Of a DNA stretch of 43,433 nt, positions 31,711 to 41,071 are shown in pieces. Position 1 is the stretch's first letter; every line of letters begins with the position of its first letter. The DNA comes from an uncultured Selenomonadaceae bacterium. GTDB lineage: Bacteria; Bacillota; Negativicutes; Selenomonadales; Selenomonadaceae. The translations under genes were made by a program, and so were the position numbers. The stretch covers positions 1-43,433 of the forward strand of contig CAJOIA010000027.1 in NCBI GenBank assembly GCA_905234505.1. Direction: 5' to 3'. Below the pieces are notes generated by a model, which was not told the DNA's origin, did not search any database, and was given only the letters and a program-made list of their open reading frames with translations.

Positions 31711-32814
31711 TCAATACAATTTTTTAAGCGCCGTGCCGTGATAATAATGCGCCAAAATCTTATCGTACGTCCAGCCAATTTTAGCATAAGCTTCCGCGCC
31801 GCGCTGTGACATCCCGACGCCGTGACCGCGACCATATCCGCTGAAAATTATTTTATCGCCGTCGATTTTCATATCAAAAAGCGTGCTGGGCAATGAAAAT
31901 TTCGCGCGCAAATCATTTCCGCTAATCTGCAGATTTTTTTTCGTGCCAATAATCAGCGCAAATTTCACGCGACCGGATTTGCTCCTATCAATTGCCGCTT
32001 TTCCAATTTCAAGCTTAGAAAGTTTAATCGCTTTCAATTCGCCAATATCCAATTTCGCGGCAAAATCTTTCAATGAAAATTCCTGCGTCCAAGCCTGCGT
32101 TTTAGTTTCAAGCTCTTTAGCGGGCAAAAGGTGCGGCGCGGCACTCCCCCAAACGTCTGCAACATCTTCAGTCATGCCGCCGCTGTCAGTGTGAAAATTT
32201 GTATCGACAACAACGCCGCCATAAGTCACAATTTCGCCGCGCGTTTCCAAAATTATTTTGTCAGTCAAAGTTTTAGCAGAATCTACGCCGCCATAAAATT
32301 GACAATGGCTCGTCGCGCAGAGGTCAAAATCTTTGTGGCGATTGCGATTTTTTAATGTGAATGAACGCGCTGCCACTGCTTGAGCCTTCAAAGCTTCAGT
32401 TGAAAAGTAAACGCCCATTTCTTCCGGAACAACGCCGCGCAAATATTCTTCAACAGGCGCAAGATTTATCACTGTCAACGAATTTTTATCCTTGTTAATT
32501 CGCACGCCGCCAAAATATTTTTTACCATTAATCGCCACAGTCAACTCATATCCACCGCGAATTTCCAACGCATTTGTTTTCATTTCACCAACGCTGATTG
32601 TAAAAATTTCGCCCGCCTTAACTGCGCGAATAATTTTTTGAGTATCAGCGTCAACAATATTGCACGGCTCTGACATTTCCAAATCGACAGAATCAACGCC
32701 GCTCAAAATTCCAATTCTAATTTCAGGTTGCCACGCCGCGCTCGTTTTCGAGATTGAAATAACCATCATCACCAAAATTATTAATAAAAAAATTTTACGC
32801 ATTAGCTTTTTCAT
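31711..32814 (-). CDS. SpoIID/LytB-domain secreted protein
   Basis: Signal peptide; VEEYLRGVVPEEMGVYFSTEALKAQAVAARSF; SGYGRGHGVGMSQRGAEAYAK. Confidence 0.92.
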   Translation of the reverse strand: MKKLMRKIFLLIILVMMVISISKTSAAWQPEIRIGILSGVDSVDLEMSEPCNIVDADTQKIIRAVKAGEIFTISVGEMKTNALEIRGGYELTVAINGKKYFGGVRINKDKNSLTVINLAPVEEYLRGVVPEEMGVYFSTEALKAQAVAARSFTLKNRNRHKDFDLCATSHCQFYGGVDSAKTLTDKIILETRGEIVTYGGVVVDTNFHTDSGGMTEDVADVWGSAAPHLLPAKELETKTQAWTQEFSLKDFAAKLDIGELKAIKLSKLEIGKAAIDRSKSGRVKFALIIGTKKNLQISGNDLRAKFSLPSTLFDMKIDGDKIIFSGYGRGHGVGMSQRGAEAYAKIGWTYDKILAHYYHGTALKKLY

Positions 32815-35800
32815 TCAAAATTTGTTCAATTTTATCTTCAAGGGATTTTATGTATAATCTTGGGCGAATAGTAGCAGATTTTTGAACCATAGCGCGCAAA
32901 TTCTTATGCAATGTATCAAGCGCCGGTACGTCGTTAATCAAGCCAATCGCGCGAGCAATATAATCTTGCGCAGCGTTAATCGGCACAACTAAACCTTCAA
33001 GTCCGACTTGCTTTAACATGCTGACACCTGCGCGAGTATCGCGACGCTCACTATAAAAACCGACAACCGGCACACCCATATAAACCGCGTCCAAAGTGTA
33101 ACTGCCGCCAACTTTCGGGTACGGGTCAAGTATAACGTCAAGGTGCGTCATTTCTTCCATATAATTTGAAGCGGCAGGACGGAACAAAACTTTATCCATA
33201 TTGAAACCAAGCTTTTTCATTCGATTATAAGCATGGTCAACTGTCGAATTACTTTCAAATTCTTCAGCGCGCATTAACATTGCAGACTTCGGCACTTTTT
33301 CAAGAAGCTCTTTCCAAACATTTAAAATATCATCGGTTATATCGCTATATTTGCAAATCGTACCGAAAACAAAATAATCTCTCCTCGTGCAAGGCGCATA
33401 CTGCGGCACAGGTACATCTTCACGCATTGCATAAGAAACACGGCTCGGCAAATACAAAAGTTTCTCAGTGAAGAAATTTTCATGTGCACCAGGCGGGTCA
33501 ACAATTTCATCAGTAATAAAATAATCCATCGCTTTAATACCGGTCGTTGCATAATATCCAATGCCGCTGATTTGCACAGGCGCGGGCTTATACGCAAAAA
33601 CAGGCAAAACATTTCCCGCAGAATGCCCCACAAGGTCAATCAGTACGTCAATTTTGTCGCTATGAATTTTTTCCGCGATTTGCGCGTAATTCATACCCGC
33701 CACGCTGACAAAATGCTCAACATTTTTCTTATAAAGATTTGTGTAAACATCTTCAACGCCATTAACCGCGTAACAGGTAACTTCAAATTTATTTCTATTG
33801 TGCGAGGCTATCATGCCAAATGTAACTGTGAAATTTTCATTTTGACAGAAATTCGGCGACAAATAACCAATTTTGATCCTGCCTTCGCGTTGGTGGTATT
33901 CAGTATAGGGCTGAATTGAATTTACAAGTTTCTGGAACTCGAAATGATTTTTAGCAACGTCCTCACTCGGCATATAAAGATATTGCATACTGCGAAGGGC
34001 GGCACTGGTAAGCGCGCATTTTTCTTCGTAGGATTCGGTAAGTTTCGACGCCTTGTCATAATTAACAACAGTATCAACCGGCGCACCATTTATCAAAGAC
34101 AGGCGAGCGCGCACCTCGTGATAACGTTTCAAAAGTTGATTGTTGAAACTGTTAATATCTTTGCCTATATCATAAATATGCTTGCCGGACTCCAAAATCG
34201 CCTCATACGCACCAACATAATCTTTGAGTAACTCTTTGCATATCGCAATTTGCAAGAAAATCTCTGCGTCGTGAATTTCATCAGAGCGCGCGGCAAGTGT
34301 CAAATTATACATGGCGCGCTTAACATTAATCATATTCTTAATCTGCCCGAAATAAAAACCTGGCTCAAGCTGAATATATTCTTCGGCGCGTTTGTAATAT
34401 TCTTCAGCCTGCTCTGGAGTTACCGGCGGCGCATCTTGCGGAAATTCAGGTAATTCTTGACCGTTAATCCACGCATTGAAAATTTTCTCATATGCCGCTT
34501 CAACTTCACCCATATAAATTGCGTCATTCATAACCGGCGATTCTTCCATTTTGCGGCGAATCGTCAAATGATAATCACGCACTCTGTCCCAATCATTTGC
34601 AAGTTCAACAGCCTTTTGAATGTATTCTTCTTCACTAAATGCGCAAAGTTCTTCCAATCCGACATTAACCAGCAATGAATAACCGAAACGCGAATTGTGA
34701 CGTTCCTGCACCAGCGTAATCACCGGTAAACCCATATAAAGCGCGTCACAAGTTGTACCGCCGCCTGGATATGGGAATGTATCAAGAGCTATATCTGCGC
34801 GAGTATATTTCTGCAAATATTTCATTTCGTCCGGTTCATAAATCAACCTGTCAAGCGAAAGTCCAGCGTCTTGAATACGTTTAAGCGCGGCGTCAGTGCC
34901 GTATTTATCGCGAAAAGCTTTACCTTTCAAATACAGCTTGGAATTTGGCACAGCATTAACAATCTTAGCCCAAACGCGCAGAGTTTCATCAGTAACCTTT
35001 GTAAAATTATTAAAGCTGATAAAAGTAATGTAGCCGTTTTTGACGCAAGGCGCAGGATTTACAACAGTCGGGTCGTCGTGCCACATATAGCAAAAATGAC
35101 TGTGTTGCAGGCGGAGCATTTTCTCAGTAAAAAATTTCTCATTCAGACCAACAGGGTCAGTATATTTGTCAACCATAAAATAATCAATGGTTTTAACGCC
35201 GGTGGTATTGAACCAACCAATAGCACTAATAATAACCGGCGCGGGCTTATGAGCAACAACATTCATAACATTATTTGCCGTGTGCCCTGAAAGGTCAACA
35301 AGGATATCGATTTCGTCATCTATGATTCTTTGCGCGGCAACTTTCGGTGCATCGAATAAAATATTTCTGAAGCCATCAACGCACTTTTTAAATTCCTGCG
35401 CGATATTATCTTCTTTATTTTTCGCGTAAATGTAGACTTCAAAGCGGTTCTTGTCATAGCATTTGTAAAAAGCGTAACTGAAAAAAACTACGACGTGGCG
35501 GCGAATATCCGGCGAAATGTAACCTATGCGCAATTTTTTATGGCGCGGGTGAGTTGCAGGGTCATGGGTAAATTTCTCAACATTTTCATAAAGCTCATTG
35601 AAACCGCAAATTTCTTCAAAAAGTTTTTCGCGGCTGACGTTAACATTATGCAAGCTGAAAAGGAAATTGCTATAATCCTCACGCTTAATTCTGTCGCAAT
35701 AAACGCGCAGATTTGGATCTTTCATTTCTTCGGGATTTAATTTAGCGCTCAGTTCGTAATATTTCAGCGAATTTGGAGCGTCGCCGGCGTAACGATAAGC

Positions 35801-36199
35801 ATGCCCTAAAATATTGTAAATCATCATTCGCGTTAACAAATCGACATTTGGCAAAGTAAGCGCTTTTTCTGAGTAATAAATGCAGCCGCCGTAATCCTGC
35901 TTTAAATCGCAAACACGCGACCTTAAAAAAAGTCTGTAGGGCGTCGGCGGAAAATGCTCTTCAAGATAGGTAACCGCCTTGTCTGCTTCGTTTTTTCTTT
36001 GATAATCGACATAAATTGACGCAATTTTTTCAGCCGGAACCGGTTCGTCGGGCTCAAGTTCTGCCATTTCCTTAACAATTTCCATAGTCTTAGCTTCGTC
36101 GTGAACTGTGCCGTGATAATGAAAAAGTTCCTGCATTAACTTTTCAACTTTTTTGCGCTTCTTCTCAACGTCTTTTTTATTGACCTTAATTTTCCGCAT
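32795..36199 (-). CDS. Tandem OGT/SPINDLY-like (GT41) glycosyltransferase with N-terminal TPR region
   Basis: 1134 aa. Repeat 1: KLRIGYISPDIRRHVVVFF..DILVDLSGHTANNVMNVVAHKPAPVIISAIGWFNTTGVKTIDYFMVD..DTFPYPGGGTTCDALYMGLPVIT. Repeat 2: RIKIGYLSPNFCQNENF..DVLIDLVGHSAGNVLPVFAYKPAPVQISGIGYYATTGIKAMDYFITD..DPYPKVGGSYTLDAVYMGVPVVG. Confidence 0.85.
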   Translation of the reverse strand: MRKIKVNKKDVEKKRKKVEKLMQELFHYHGTVHDEAKTMEIVKEMAELEPDEPVPAEKIASIYVDYQRKNEADKAVTYLEEHFPPTPYRLFLRSRVCDLKQDYGGCIYYSEKALTLPNVDLLTRMMIYNILGHAYRYAGDAPNSLKYYELSAKLNPEEMKDPNLRVYCDRIKREDYSNFLFSLHNVNVSREKLFEEICGFNELYENVEKFTHDPATHPRHKKLRIGYISPDIRRHVVVFFSYAFYKCYDKNRFEVYIYAKNKEDNIAQEFKKCVDGFRNILFDAPKVAAQRIIDDEIDILVDLSGHTANNVMNVVAHKPAPVIISAIGWFNTTGVKTIDYFMVDKYTDPVGLNEKFFTEKMLRLQHSHFCYMWHDDPTVVNPAPCVKNGYITFISFNNFTKVTDETLRVWAKIVNAVPNSKLYLKGKAFRDKYGTDAALKRIQDAGLSLDRLIYEPDEMKYLQKYTRADIALDTFPYPGGGTTCDALYMGLPVITLVQERHNSRFGYSLLVNVGLEELCAFSEEEYIQKAVELANDWDRVRDYHLTIRRKMEESPVMNDAIYMGEVEAAYEKIFNAWINGQELPEFPQDAPPVTPEQAEEYYKRAEEYIQLEPGFYFGQIKNMINVKRAMYNLTLAARSDEIHDAEIFLQIAICKELLKDYVGAYEAILESGKHIYDIGKDINSFNNQLLKRYHEVRARLSLINGAPVDTVVNYDKASKLTESYEEKCALTSAALRSMQYLYMPSEDVAKNHFEFQKLVNSIQPYTEYHQREGRIKIGYLSPNFCQNENFTVTFGMIASHNRNKFEVTCYAVNGVEDVYTNLYKKNVEHFVSVAGMNYAQIAEKIHSDKIDVLIDLVGHSAGNVLPVFAYKPAPVQISGIGYYATTGIKAMDYFITDEIVDPPGAHENFFTEKLLYLPSRVSYAMREDVPVPQYAPCTRRDYFVFGTICKYSDITDDILNVWKELLEKVPKSAMLMRAEEFESNSTVDHAYNRMKKLGFNMDKVLFRPAASNYMEEMTHLDVILDPYPKVGGSYTLDAVYMGVPVVGFYSERRDTRAGVSMLKQVGLEGLVVPINAAQDYIARAIGLINDVPALDTLHKNLRAMVQKSATIRPRLYIKSLEDKIEQILNEKANA

Positions 36200-36397
36200 T
36201 AACCATAGACCTCCAAATTAAAATTACATTCTTGCAAAATATTTATCGATAAGCTATAATAAAAATCAAGAGGCAACCGATATATCGAATCGGCTTCCTC
36301 CAAAAATTTGCGTAGGAACCCGCTTGCGGGTGGTTAAGGATTACTTAAACAGCAGAATTATATCACAAAGCTACTGTTTAGGGTAGTTTTTTTTTGA

Positions 36398-37393
36398 CTA
36401 GCATTCAGCTGACCAAATCTTAACGCGATTTTCAATAAAATTAATTATTTCCGCGTTAAAAGTTGTAGGCTCGAGACCTTTATAATTTTGAAATTTTTTA
36501 ATGGCTTGCGTCATAGTTTCGACCGCTTTTTTGAAATTTTTCTGCGCGGCGTAACATTCGGCAAGTTCGGCGGTAAATTCCGGCAAATCTGGAAAAGCTT
36601 TAACCGCTTTAATAGCAAATCTTTCGCGCTCATTTAAACGCTCCGACTCATTCGATAAAATTTTTAAAATGATTCGGTACGGGCGCGTTATTTTTTTGCC
36701 CGATTTAATTTCCAATCTAGCAAATTTTTCAGCATTGGAAAAATCTCCCAACCCATCGTAACATTCAGCCAGATAACCATAAATGCGCTGTGGCTCTTTC
36801 GTTTCAGCAAGTTCAGCCAGCAGCATTTTTAAATTGCGCTCAGCCTTTGCCTTATTAATCGACGCGGAATAGCCAGTGTGATAAATCGTTAAAATATTTG
36901 GCGGCGCTACTGTCACCGGCGACAAAATTTTTTTGCCAAGCCTAAGTTCTTCATGAATTTTACCAATATAATGCATTTCGCGCAGATTTTTAAAAATCCT
37001 CAACACGTAATTTGTACCGAGAATTTTATTACCCGCGTCCACGTCGATATTCACCAGATAAACCAAAACGCCGCGCTGATTAAATTCTTCTGCGCGAGTG
37101 GCGACAAATCTAATATTCTGCGCGGTTTCGGCTGAAAAAAATTCGTCCGCGTCCAGAAAAATTATCCAATCGCCCGTCACATTTTCAAGTGCAATATTGC
37201 GCGGCTTCGAAAAATCGTCCTGCCATTCGTCATAAAAAATCTTAGCGCCAAATTTTTCAGCCACTTCAACAGTTTCATCAGTCGAGCCGGTATCCACAAC
37301 AATTATTTCATCAACAAATTCGCGCAGGCTGTTAATCGAACGATCCAAATCTGCCGCGCCGTTTTTAACAATATAACACGCAGAAATTTTCAT
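36398..37393 (-). CDS. Family 2 glycosyltransferase with C-terminal TPR-like region
   Basis: YIVKNGAADLDRSINSLREFVDEIIVVDTGSTDET...WIIFLDADEFF. Confidence 0.9.
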   Translation of the reverse strand: MKISACYIVKNGAADLDRSINSLREFVDEIIVVDTGSTDETVEVAEKFGAKIFYDEWQDDFSKPRNIALENVTGDWIIFLDADEFFSAETAQNIRFVATRAEEFNQRGVLVYLVNIDVDAGNKILGTNYVLRIFKNLREMHYIGKIHEELRLGKKILSPVTVAPPNILTIYHTGYSASINKAKAERNLKMLLAELAETKEPQRIYGYLAECYDGLGDFSNAEKFARLEIKSGKKITRPYRIILKILSNESERLNERERFAIKAVKAFPDLPEFTAELAECYAAQKNFKKAVETMTQAIKKFQNYKGLEPTTFNAEIINFIENRVKIWSAEC

Positions 37394-37456
37394 AACCTTG
37401 CCCCCAAAAAAATAACGCCCGATTAATTCGAGCGCCGAAACTTTAATAAATTTATA

Positions 37457-38452
37457 TCAATCAATGGTGACGCCATGAATTTCTTCAGCAAGCCGCTTTA
37501 GAGATTCAACCGTGCGAACGCCTGGCGTAATTTCAGAAAGTTTGACTTTGATAAAATGATTTTCGCGAACTGCAGTTACATTATCCAGTTGCGGATTATC
37601 AAGAATCGTCGCCACTTTCTGCTGAAAATCGTCATCATTGCGGACGCCGCTGCTGTAATCGGCGATAATTATGTATTCAGGATCTGCTGCAACAACGCTT
37701 TCCCAACTGGTTGCCGCCCAAGTTTTATCGACGCCCGCATTTTCCATAACGTTATCCGCGCCAATCAGTTTCAAAATATTGGTCGTGTAGCCTTTGAAAG
37801 CGGTGAATGGCTGACCGTCGCTTGAGTCATAAACAAAAATTTTCTTGCGCGGCAAATCTTTAATCTTATCTTGGACCTCAGCTAAAATTTTTTTCTGCGC
37901 GTCAATCCAATTTTTTGCATTATCCTCTGCAGCAAAAATTTCGCCGTATTTCGTCATATCTTCAAAAACCGTGTCTAAATCGGCGTCAAGTTTTTGCATG
38001 GACGCAGGAACATAGATAGGCACATTTTGAGCGGTAATTCTTTCAGCAGGAATGCCGCGCTTGGTGAAGGCAACTTCCCAGCCAGTTGCAAAATCAGGAT
38101 TTTCCGCCATAAAAATTTCGTAGGACGGCCACTTTTCAGAAAGAATTTTGACCTTATCATAAGCTTCTTTGAGCGGCGGATAAATTTCTTCTTCAAGCAT
38201 TGCCGTGCCAACCATTTTATCTTGCAAGCCGAGCGCTAACATCATTTCGGTTGTTGCCTGCGACATTGAAATTGCGCGAGCCGGTACTGCCTCAACTTTG
38301 CCTGTGACCTCTTGCCCGTCAAGCATTTCTGTCCACGAAACTTCAAAATTTGCCGGTGGGTCTATTGGATGAGGATTTTCTCCGCAACCTGCCGCGCCGA
38401 ATGTAAGAGCCATTGCCGAAAGTCCTATCGCTATTCCACGCTTTAATCTCAT
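37457..38452 (-). CDS. Iron-siderophore/corrinoid-type ABC transporter substrate-binding lipoprotein
   Basis: Lipobox LTFGAAGCGEN; TroA/FecB-like fold (RAISMSQATTEMMLALGLQDKMVG..). Start 38452 follows GGAGG. Confidence 0.85.
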   Translation of the reverse strand: MRLKRGIAIGLSAMALTFGAAGCGENPHPIDPPANFEVSWTEMLDGQEVTGKVEAVPARAISMSQATTEMMLALGLQDKMVGTAMLEEEIYPPLKEAYDKVKILSEKWPSYEIFMAENPDFATGWEVAFTKRGIPAERITAQNVPIYVPASMQKLDADLDTVFEDMTKYGEIFAAEDNAKNWIDAQKKILAEVQDKIKDLPRKKIFVYDSSDGQPFTAFKGYTTNILKLIGADNVMENAGVDKTWAATSWESVVAADPEYIIIADYSSGVRNDDDFQQKVATILDNPQLDNVTAVRENHFIKVKLSEITPGVRTVESLKRLAEEIHGVTID

Positions 38453-38488
38453 AATTTTAAACCTCCGATTTTTATTTTGCTCATACAT

Positions 38489-39238
38489 TTAATAATTTAT
38501 ATATGTGCGTCCTTCGTGCTCAAATTTAACGAAAGGCACGCCAAATATTTTCTCTAGCAACTCTGGCTGCATAATTTTTTTTGAATTGCCCTGCGCGAAT
38601 ACGCCGCCCTCAACCATTACAACAATTTCGTCGCAATATTGCACAGCCAGCGATAAATCATGCAGGACGATTATAACTGTTTTGCCGTACTCTTGCAAAG
38701 TTTTCATCAGTGCGATTTTATATTTTACGTCAAGATGATTGGTCGGTTCGTCCATTAAAATTAATTCTGGCTCTTGCGCTAATGCTTTTGCGATTAATAC
38801 ACGCTGAATTTCTCCGCCGGACATTTGGCTTAATTTTCGTCGCGCTAAATGCGTAATTCCAACGCTGGTCATTGCTTTTTGTGCAATTCGCCGGTCTTCT
38901 GCCGTGTAGTCGCGAAATTTTTTCTTGTATGGAAAGCGCCCCATTACAACAACATCTTCAACATAAAAATCAGCAGTCATCTTGTGTTGCTGCGGTAAAA
39001 CCGACACTTGAAACGCATAATCTCGCGCAGAAATTTTATCAATGTCCTGTCCCTTGAAATAAACAGATTCAGTACTGCGGCGCGTCTTGCTCAGAAATGA
39101 CATCAGCGTAGATTTCCCGCTACCATTCGCGCCAATTATCGCTGTGATTTTCCCTTCGGCGAAATTCGCATTGACGCCATTCAAAATTTTTTTATCGTCA
39201 ATAACGTAGCTTAAATTTTTAACTTCAATGATATTCAT
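38489..39238 (-). CDS. FecE/BtuD-type ABC transporter ATPase
   Basis: GANGSGKSTLMSFLSK, QMSGGEIQRVLIAKALAQEPELILMDEPTNHLD. Start MNIIEVKNLSY at 39238. Confidence 0.92.
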   Translation of the reverse strand: MNIIEVKNLSYVIDDKKILNGVNANFAEGKITAIIGANGSGKSTLMSFLSKTRRSTESVYFKGQDIDKISARDYAFQVSVLPQQHKMTADFYVEDVVVMGRFPYKKKFRDYTAEDRRIAQKAMTSVGITHLARRKLSQMSGGEIQRVLIAKALAQEPELILMDEPTNHLDVKYKIALMKTLQEYGKTVIIVLHDLSLAVQYCDEIVVMVEGGVFAQGNSKKIMQPELLEKIFGVPFVKFEHEGRTYINY

Positions 39239-39240
39239 TT

Positions 39241-40242
39241 TTAATTTTTGTACTTTCGATTGATAATTTGAATAAAAATCGGCGCGCCCAAACACGCCGT
39301 TAATATTCCGATGGGTAATTCTTCCGGTTTGAACATTGAACGCGCAATAACGTCAGCCCAAACCATTACCAGCGCGCCAATTAAACTAGTGAACCACAAT
39401 AAAACTCCGTGCCGTGATTCACCAATAAATCGCGCAATGTGCGGAATTACCAAGCCGATAAAGCCGATTATTCCCGCTATCGAAACTATAACCGCTATTG
39501 CCATTGACGACACCAAAACTATCATCTGTTGTAACCGCTCTGTCGATAAGCCCAAATGTTGAGCCTCTTCGCGCCCAAGCAGTATCAAATCTAATTCGTG
39601 GCGAAAAAGCCAAATAAACCCGATTAACAAAATCAGTACGGCTAAAGCTATTGGTACCATTTGCCATTGTAGCCCCGTGAAACTTCCCATTAGCCAGAAC
39701 ATTGCGCTTCGAACTTGCGCTTCATTTTTCGAGCCGTAAATTTCAAGCATCGTCATTGCCGAAAATAGCGCCGATATTCCCATGCCAATGAGCACCAATT
39801 TAATTGTACTGCCAGAGCCCGCTATATTCACCACAATAGCCGTTGCCAGTGCCGCGCCTAAAAATGCTCCGACGTAAACGCCATAAGGCGCGAAAATTTG
39901 AGCAACGCCCGTTACTATGCAGAGAACCGCGCCCATTCCTGCGCCGGACGATACGCCCAAAATATAGGGGTCGGCTAAATAATTCTGCGATACAGTTTGC
40001 ATTAACATTCCCGTTAACGCTAATATTGCGCCGCTCATTGCCGCAAAAATTATTCTCGGCAACCGAATATCAAAAATTATCATTGCGTTCGACGAATCCG
40101 CTGCGCCGCCTTGAAAAAAATTTAAAATCTCCTGCGCGACTATTTTTGTTTCAATGTCGATGGAGCCAAAACCTATAGCTATTATCATGCTCAAAATTAA
40201 CGCCGCCGCTAAAATTCCCGCACGAAAATATAAATTCTTCAT
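39241..40242 (-). CDS. FecCD-family ABC transporter permease
   Basis: DIRLPRIIFAAMSGAILALTGMLMQTVSQNYLADPYILGVSSGAGMGA; GFIGLVIPHIARFI. Confidence 0.93.
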   Translation of the reverse strand: MKNLYFRAGILAAALILSMIIAIGFGSIDIETKIVAQEILNFFQGGAADSSNAMIIFDIRLPRIIFAAMSGAILALTGMLMQTVSQNYLADPYILGVSSGAGMGAVLCIVTGVAQIFAPYGVYVGAFLGAALATAIVVNIAGSGSTIKLVLIGMGISALFSAMTMLEIYGSKNEAQVRSAMFWLMGSFTGLQWQMVPIALAVLILLIGFIWLFRHELDLILLGREEAQHLGLSTERLQQMIVLVSSMAIAVIVSIAGIIGFIGLVIPHIARFIGESRHGVLLWFTSLIGALVMVWADVIARSMFKPEELPIGILTACLGAPIFIQIINRKYKN

Positions 40243-40430
40243 TTTTTACCGCGCTTGCTAAATAAATTCAATACCAAAAAACCTAGCGCTATTCCGCCGA
40301 TTATGTATAAATCATATTCCTTAAAAAAAGCCTCAGAGCCGTCGCCCGTCCATTTTATGTAAATCGCTATCACTACTGCTATCACTACTAAAATGTTTGA
40401 AAACTGCCGCGCGTTCTTTTTAAAATCCAT
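40239..40430 (-). CDS. Small two-TM membrane protein coupled to the FecCD operon
   Basis: 63 aa, two hydrophobic segments; 4-nt overlap with the downstream permease gene. Confidence 0.6.
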   Translation of the reverse strand: MDFKKNARQFSNILVVIAVVIAIYIKWTGDGSEAFFKEYDLYIIGGIALGFLVLNLFSKRGKK

Positions 40431-40500
40431 AACTTTTACACCTTGCTTTTATCTTAATCAGCGCTTAAAATGTACTAATATTATTGAAAGGAGTTATTCT

Positions 40501-40995
40501 ATGGGTATACTTGACAAACTGAAAAAAATTCTCCCCAAGCGCAAAGAGCCTGAACTTAAAAATACTGTTCCAAAAGAGCGAGAAAATATCCGCAAAACTT
40601 TTGGCGTCTATTGCAACGCCAATCACGAAACAGAGGGGGGTAAGCTTTGCCCAAAATGCACTGCGCTACTTTCCACTGTTATGATTAAAATTCAGCGTTG
40701 CCCCTATGGCATAGGCAAGCCAATTTGCGATAAGTGCGAAACGCCCTGCTTCGGCGAAAATCAAACTAAAGAATTTCGCGCTATTATGCAGTCCGGTCAG
40801 AAAAAAATGATATTTTCTAATCCGATTATGGCGGTTAAGCACAAACTCGCTAGCCTCAGCGTCGATTACGCCAAAGCCCAGCATGATAAAAATTCGACAG
40901 AAAAACAAAAAGCCGCTGAAGATAAAGTTAAAGCTAGAATTGCTAACGCCGTCCGATCTCCCAAATCTAAATCGAAAAAGCGCAAGAAGAAGTGA
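40501..40995 (+). CDS. YgbA-like (nitrous-oxide-stimulated promoter family) Cys-rich protein
   Basis: GGKLCPKCTALLSTVMIKIQRCPYGIGKPICDKCETPCFGENQTKEFRAIMQ pattern; AAAGGAG upstream of ATG 40501. Confidence 0.7.
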   Translation: MGILDKLKKILPKRKEPELKNTVPKERENIRKTFGVYCNANHETEGGKLCPKCTALLSTVMIKIQRCPYGIGKPICDKCETPCFGENQTKEFRAIMQSGQKKMIFSNPIMAVKHKLASLSVDYAKAQHDKNSTEKQKAAEDKVKARIANAVRSPKSKSKKRKKK

Positions 40996-41002
40996 TTAGT
41001 GG

Positions 41003-41054
41003 TTAGTGATTGGGGGTTAGTGGTTAGGAAATTTTTCTAATCCCCAACCACTAA
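41003..41054. repeat. Inverted repeat between convergent genes
   Basis: TTAGTGATTGGGGGTTAG (41003-41020) vs CTAATCCCCAACCACTAA (41037-41054), 16/18 complementary; the left arm is also locally repetitive (GGTTAGTG units). Confidence 0.75.
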
Positions 41055-41071
41055 AACCTATTCCCTAAACA

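Noticed and set aside
31707-31835. N-terminal extension of queA
   Set aside because: Lies inside spoIID in another frame; the conserved QueA N-terminus begins at the ATG at 31706/31700.
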